Source: a bacterium (lineage in GTDB: Bacteria; Electryoneota; Electryoneia; Electryoneales; Electryoneaceae). From it: a stretch of 6,056 nucleotides of DNA. This document shows, one piece after another, positions 4,710-6,056 of the stretch. The notes under the pieces are model-generated. The model saw only the letters and a list, made by a program, of their open reading frames with translations, made no database searches and was not told the DNA's origin. Position numbers and translations under genes: made by a program. The stretch is taken from assembly GCA_014729955.1 (NCBI GenBank), contig WJJA01000186.1, positions 1 to 6,056 of the forward strand, written 5' to 3'. Each line of letters opens with the position of its first letter. Position 1 is the stretch's first letter.

Positions 4710-6056
4710 AATGCAGGATATTGGAGTTTTGCAGGACACGAACCGCCATACGCAACATGCAGGGGTGGAACCCGAAATCCCCGTCACGTTCAAGAAGGAC
4801 ACCCTGGTTGCGTAGACGTACAAGTCGCCGCCGTGCTTCGGTCGGGTCCAGCCGGTGAATGGCGGACAACTCTTCTACCGTGATCCCGCTATGGAGAATG
4901 ATCGCCGCGAGGGTGAAACGGTCGTCCATGCTCAGGAACTCGAAAGCATCCGGGTACAGGTCGATCCGTGTGCTGAAATGGACATACTGGCTCTCCACCT
5001 TCTGAATGGAACGCAGGTAAAAATGGAGCGCGGCGGCGATGTTGCCCGCGCTGACTTCATGCAGCCGTTCGAAGAAAAGCGCTTCCGCTTCCTGCCGGCG
5101 TTCTGCTTCCGTCCGCAGTCGTTTGAATCGTCTCAGGGCAAGGTCATCCGCAGTAATCTCGAAGTGTTTCTGGAATCCACTCACCGCATGGCGTTTCTGG
5201 ATCAGTTGTTTCAGGCTTTCGCTGTCCAGTGTTTGCAGATGGAGCACCTTGCGGAAATATCCCTCCACACCGATGACACTGTTGAGATAGTCCCAACTGC
5301 GTGTGGTGCAGGTTACGACCCAGAAGACCTTTTCCTGCGTGCGGCTCAGCAGGAGGATAAACCGTTCGAGGGTGCTGAATCCGCCCATTGTGCGCAGGAA
5401 CAGGTTCTGGAGGTTTTCGAACAGGCAGACCCGGCGATGTTCACTTTGCAGGATCGCGCGCTCGAAGGTTTCCAGAGTGTGTCCGTCCTCTGAGCCGTCC
5501 ATTTCGAACGCATTGTGCAGCCGCCGAGCGAGATCTTTTTCCGTCAGCACGGTGAGATCAAGATCCAGGACACGGACGGTATCATTTTGCAGGAGTTGGT
5601 GTTGCATCATTCGCAGTATGCTGGTACGTCCCCCTCCCTCCTCGCTGATCACCGCCATCGAAGCGAACCGGCCTTGACGCCACATGCTGAGTTGCTCGGC
5701 ACAGGAGTGGATGTCGGCGGCTCGTCCGGTAAAGAAACGTTCTTCATCGAGCGGTTTGTTCCGAAACAGTTGCTGATAGACGTAGGGCAGAGACTGATAC
5801 TGCTTCTCAAGCTCAGGCAGGAACCCGGCGATCCATTCTTTCGCTTTGTCGTGGGTTTCCGGAATCCCCGCCAATTGACGCAGCCTGCGTACCTCCGAGC
5901 GTCCCCAGAAGAGCAATCGGCCGGCCGTTGCAATTCCCTTTCGCAGAAGCGGAAGCAGGCGCCGCCGGATCCTGCCGGCACGTGCGGACAAGCGTTTCCC
6001 GCGTACATGCTCCTCGTAGGACTGCACCGATCGGGCGAATACCTTCGGATCAAGAC
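4708..6056 (-). CDS. STAND/AAA-type ATPase with C-terminal winged helix (5' end outside window)
   Basis: This is a P-loop ATPase, probably a signalling or scaffold NTPase; its partner may be the MscS channel encoded next. The frame stays open to the window edge, so 448 residues are visible and the N-terminus is missing. A GTG at 6027 has no ribosome site and LDPKVFARS continues upstream, so it is probably not the start. Numbering from that GTG, an Arg-rich linker (about 10-50) leads to YVYQQLFRNKPL (82-93) and FFTGR (98-102). The P-loop is SEEGGGRTSIL (128-138), with Arg134 where Walker A normally has Lys. VCLFENLQNLF (200-210) is Walker B-like, with Glu in place of Asp. VFWVVTCTTRSWDYL (234-248) matches the sensor-1 region. 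About 365-439 is a winged-helix domain (SGITVEELSAIHRL, then LVRLRNQGVLLE) ending FHPCMLRMAVRVLQNSNILH. Biological role is unknown; an N-terminal membrane segment may lie beyond the window. Confidence 0.8.
   Translation of the reverse strand, partial: LDPKVFARSVQSYEEHVRGKRLSARAGRIRRRLLPLLRKGIATAGRLLFWGRSEVRRLRQLAGIPETHDKAKEWIAGFLPELEKQYQSLPYVYQQLFRNKPLDEERFFTGRAADIHSCAEQLSMWRQGRFASMAVISEEGGGRTSILRMMQHQLLQNDTVRVLDLDLTVLTEKDLARRLHNAFEMDGSEDGHTLETFERAILQSEHRRVCLFENLQNLFLRTMGGFSTLERFILLLSRTQEKVFWVVTCTTRSWDYLNSVIGVEGYFRKVLHLQTLDSESLKQLIQKRHAVSGFQKHFEITADDLALRRFKRLRTEAERRQEAEALFFERLHEVSAGNIAAALHFYLRSIQKVESQYVHFSTRIDLYPDAFEFLSMDDRFTLAAIILHSGITVEELSAIHRLDPTEARRRLVRLRNQGVLLERDGDFGFHPCMLRMAVRVLQNSNILH

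Noticed and set aside
4701..4823. Longer MscS start overlapping the ATPase gene
   Set aside because: The extra 41 residues are Cys-rich with no MscS similarity and overlap the coding end of the ATPase, while the ATG at 4700 has a strong ribosome site.
4855..5493. Plus-strand 212-codon frame inside the ATPase gene
   Set aside because: Antisense shadow of a gene with recognisable motifs; no ribosome site or domain.
6025..6027. GTG as the start of the ATPase
   Set aside because: No ribosome binding site precedes it and the frame stays open upstream to the window edge, so the gene is most likely cut by the window.

Overview
The window is moderately GC-rich bacterial chromosome, with AT-richer stretches only between genes. 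It holds five protein genes. None of them is a transposase, phage or plasmid gene. The short-form homogentisate dioxygenase, the SagB-like flavoenzyme with a signal peptide, the STAND-like ATPase next to an MscS channel and the many small palindromic repeats would suit an environmental member of the Bacteroidota/Rhodothermota or a neighbouring Gram-negative phylum. That placement is an inference from general family knowledge and is weak.

Layout. (1) Positions 1-2099, plus strand: the 3' end of 4-hydroxyphenylpyruvate dioxygenase (hppD), a 405-bp gap full of hairpins and repeats, then a complete homogentisate 1,2-dioxygenase (hmgA). These are consecutive steps of tyrosine catabolism: 4-hydroxyphenylpyruvate to homogentisate to maleylacetoacetate. 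(2) 2100-2734: a gene-free convergent region with a 7-bp tandem repeat, a 69-bp inverted repeat, a 130-bp MITE-like palindromic element and an AT-rich tract. (3) 2735-3433, minus strand: a nitroreductase-fold SagB/ThcOx-type oxidoreductase with a signal peptide. (4) 3434-3710: a gap with clustered palindromes, including two more copies of the repeat seen upstream of hmgA. (5) 3711-6056, minus strand: a tight two-gene operon. A STAND/AAA-type ATPase (its 5' end lies outside the window) is followed 7 nt later by an MscS-family mechanosensitive channel whose Shine-Dalgarno overlaps the ATPase stop codon.

How the genes work together. hppD and hmgA form a textbook catabolic pair. The ATPase-MscS operon is the most interesting part: translational coupling suggests that an NTP-dependent signalling or scaffold protein acts with a mechanosensitive channel. 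The ATPase has a degenerate Walker A, with Arg in place of the catalytic Lys. The SagB-like gene has no visible partner for peptide modification. Much of the remaining novelty is non-coding: at least two families of short structured repeats, with base-pair-preserving differences between copies, fill the intergenic spaces.
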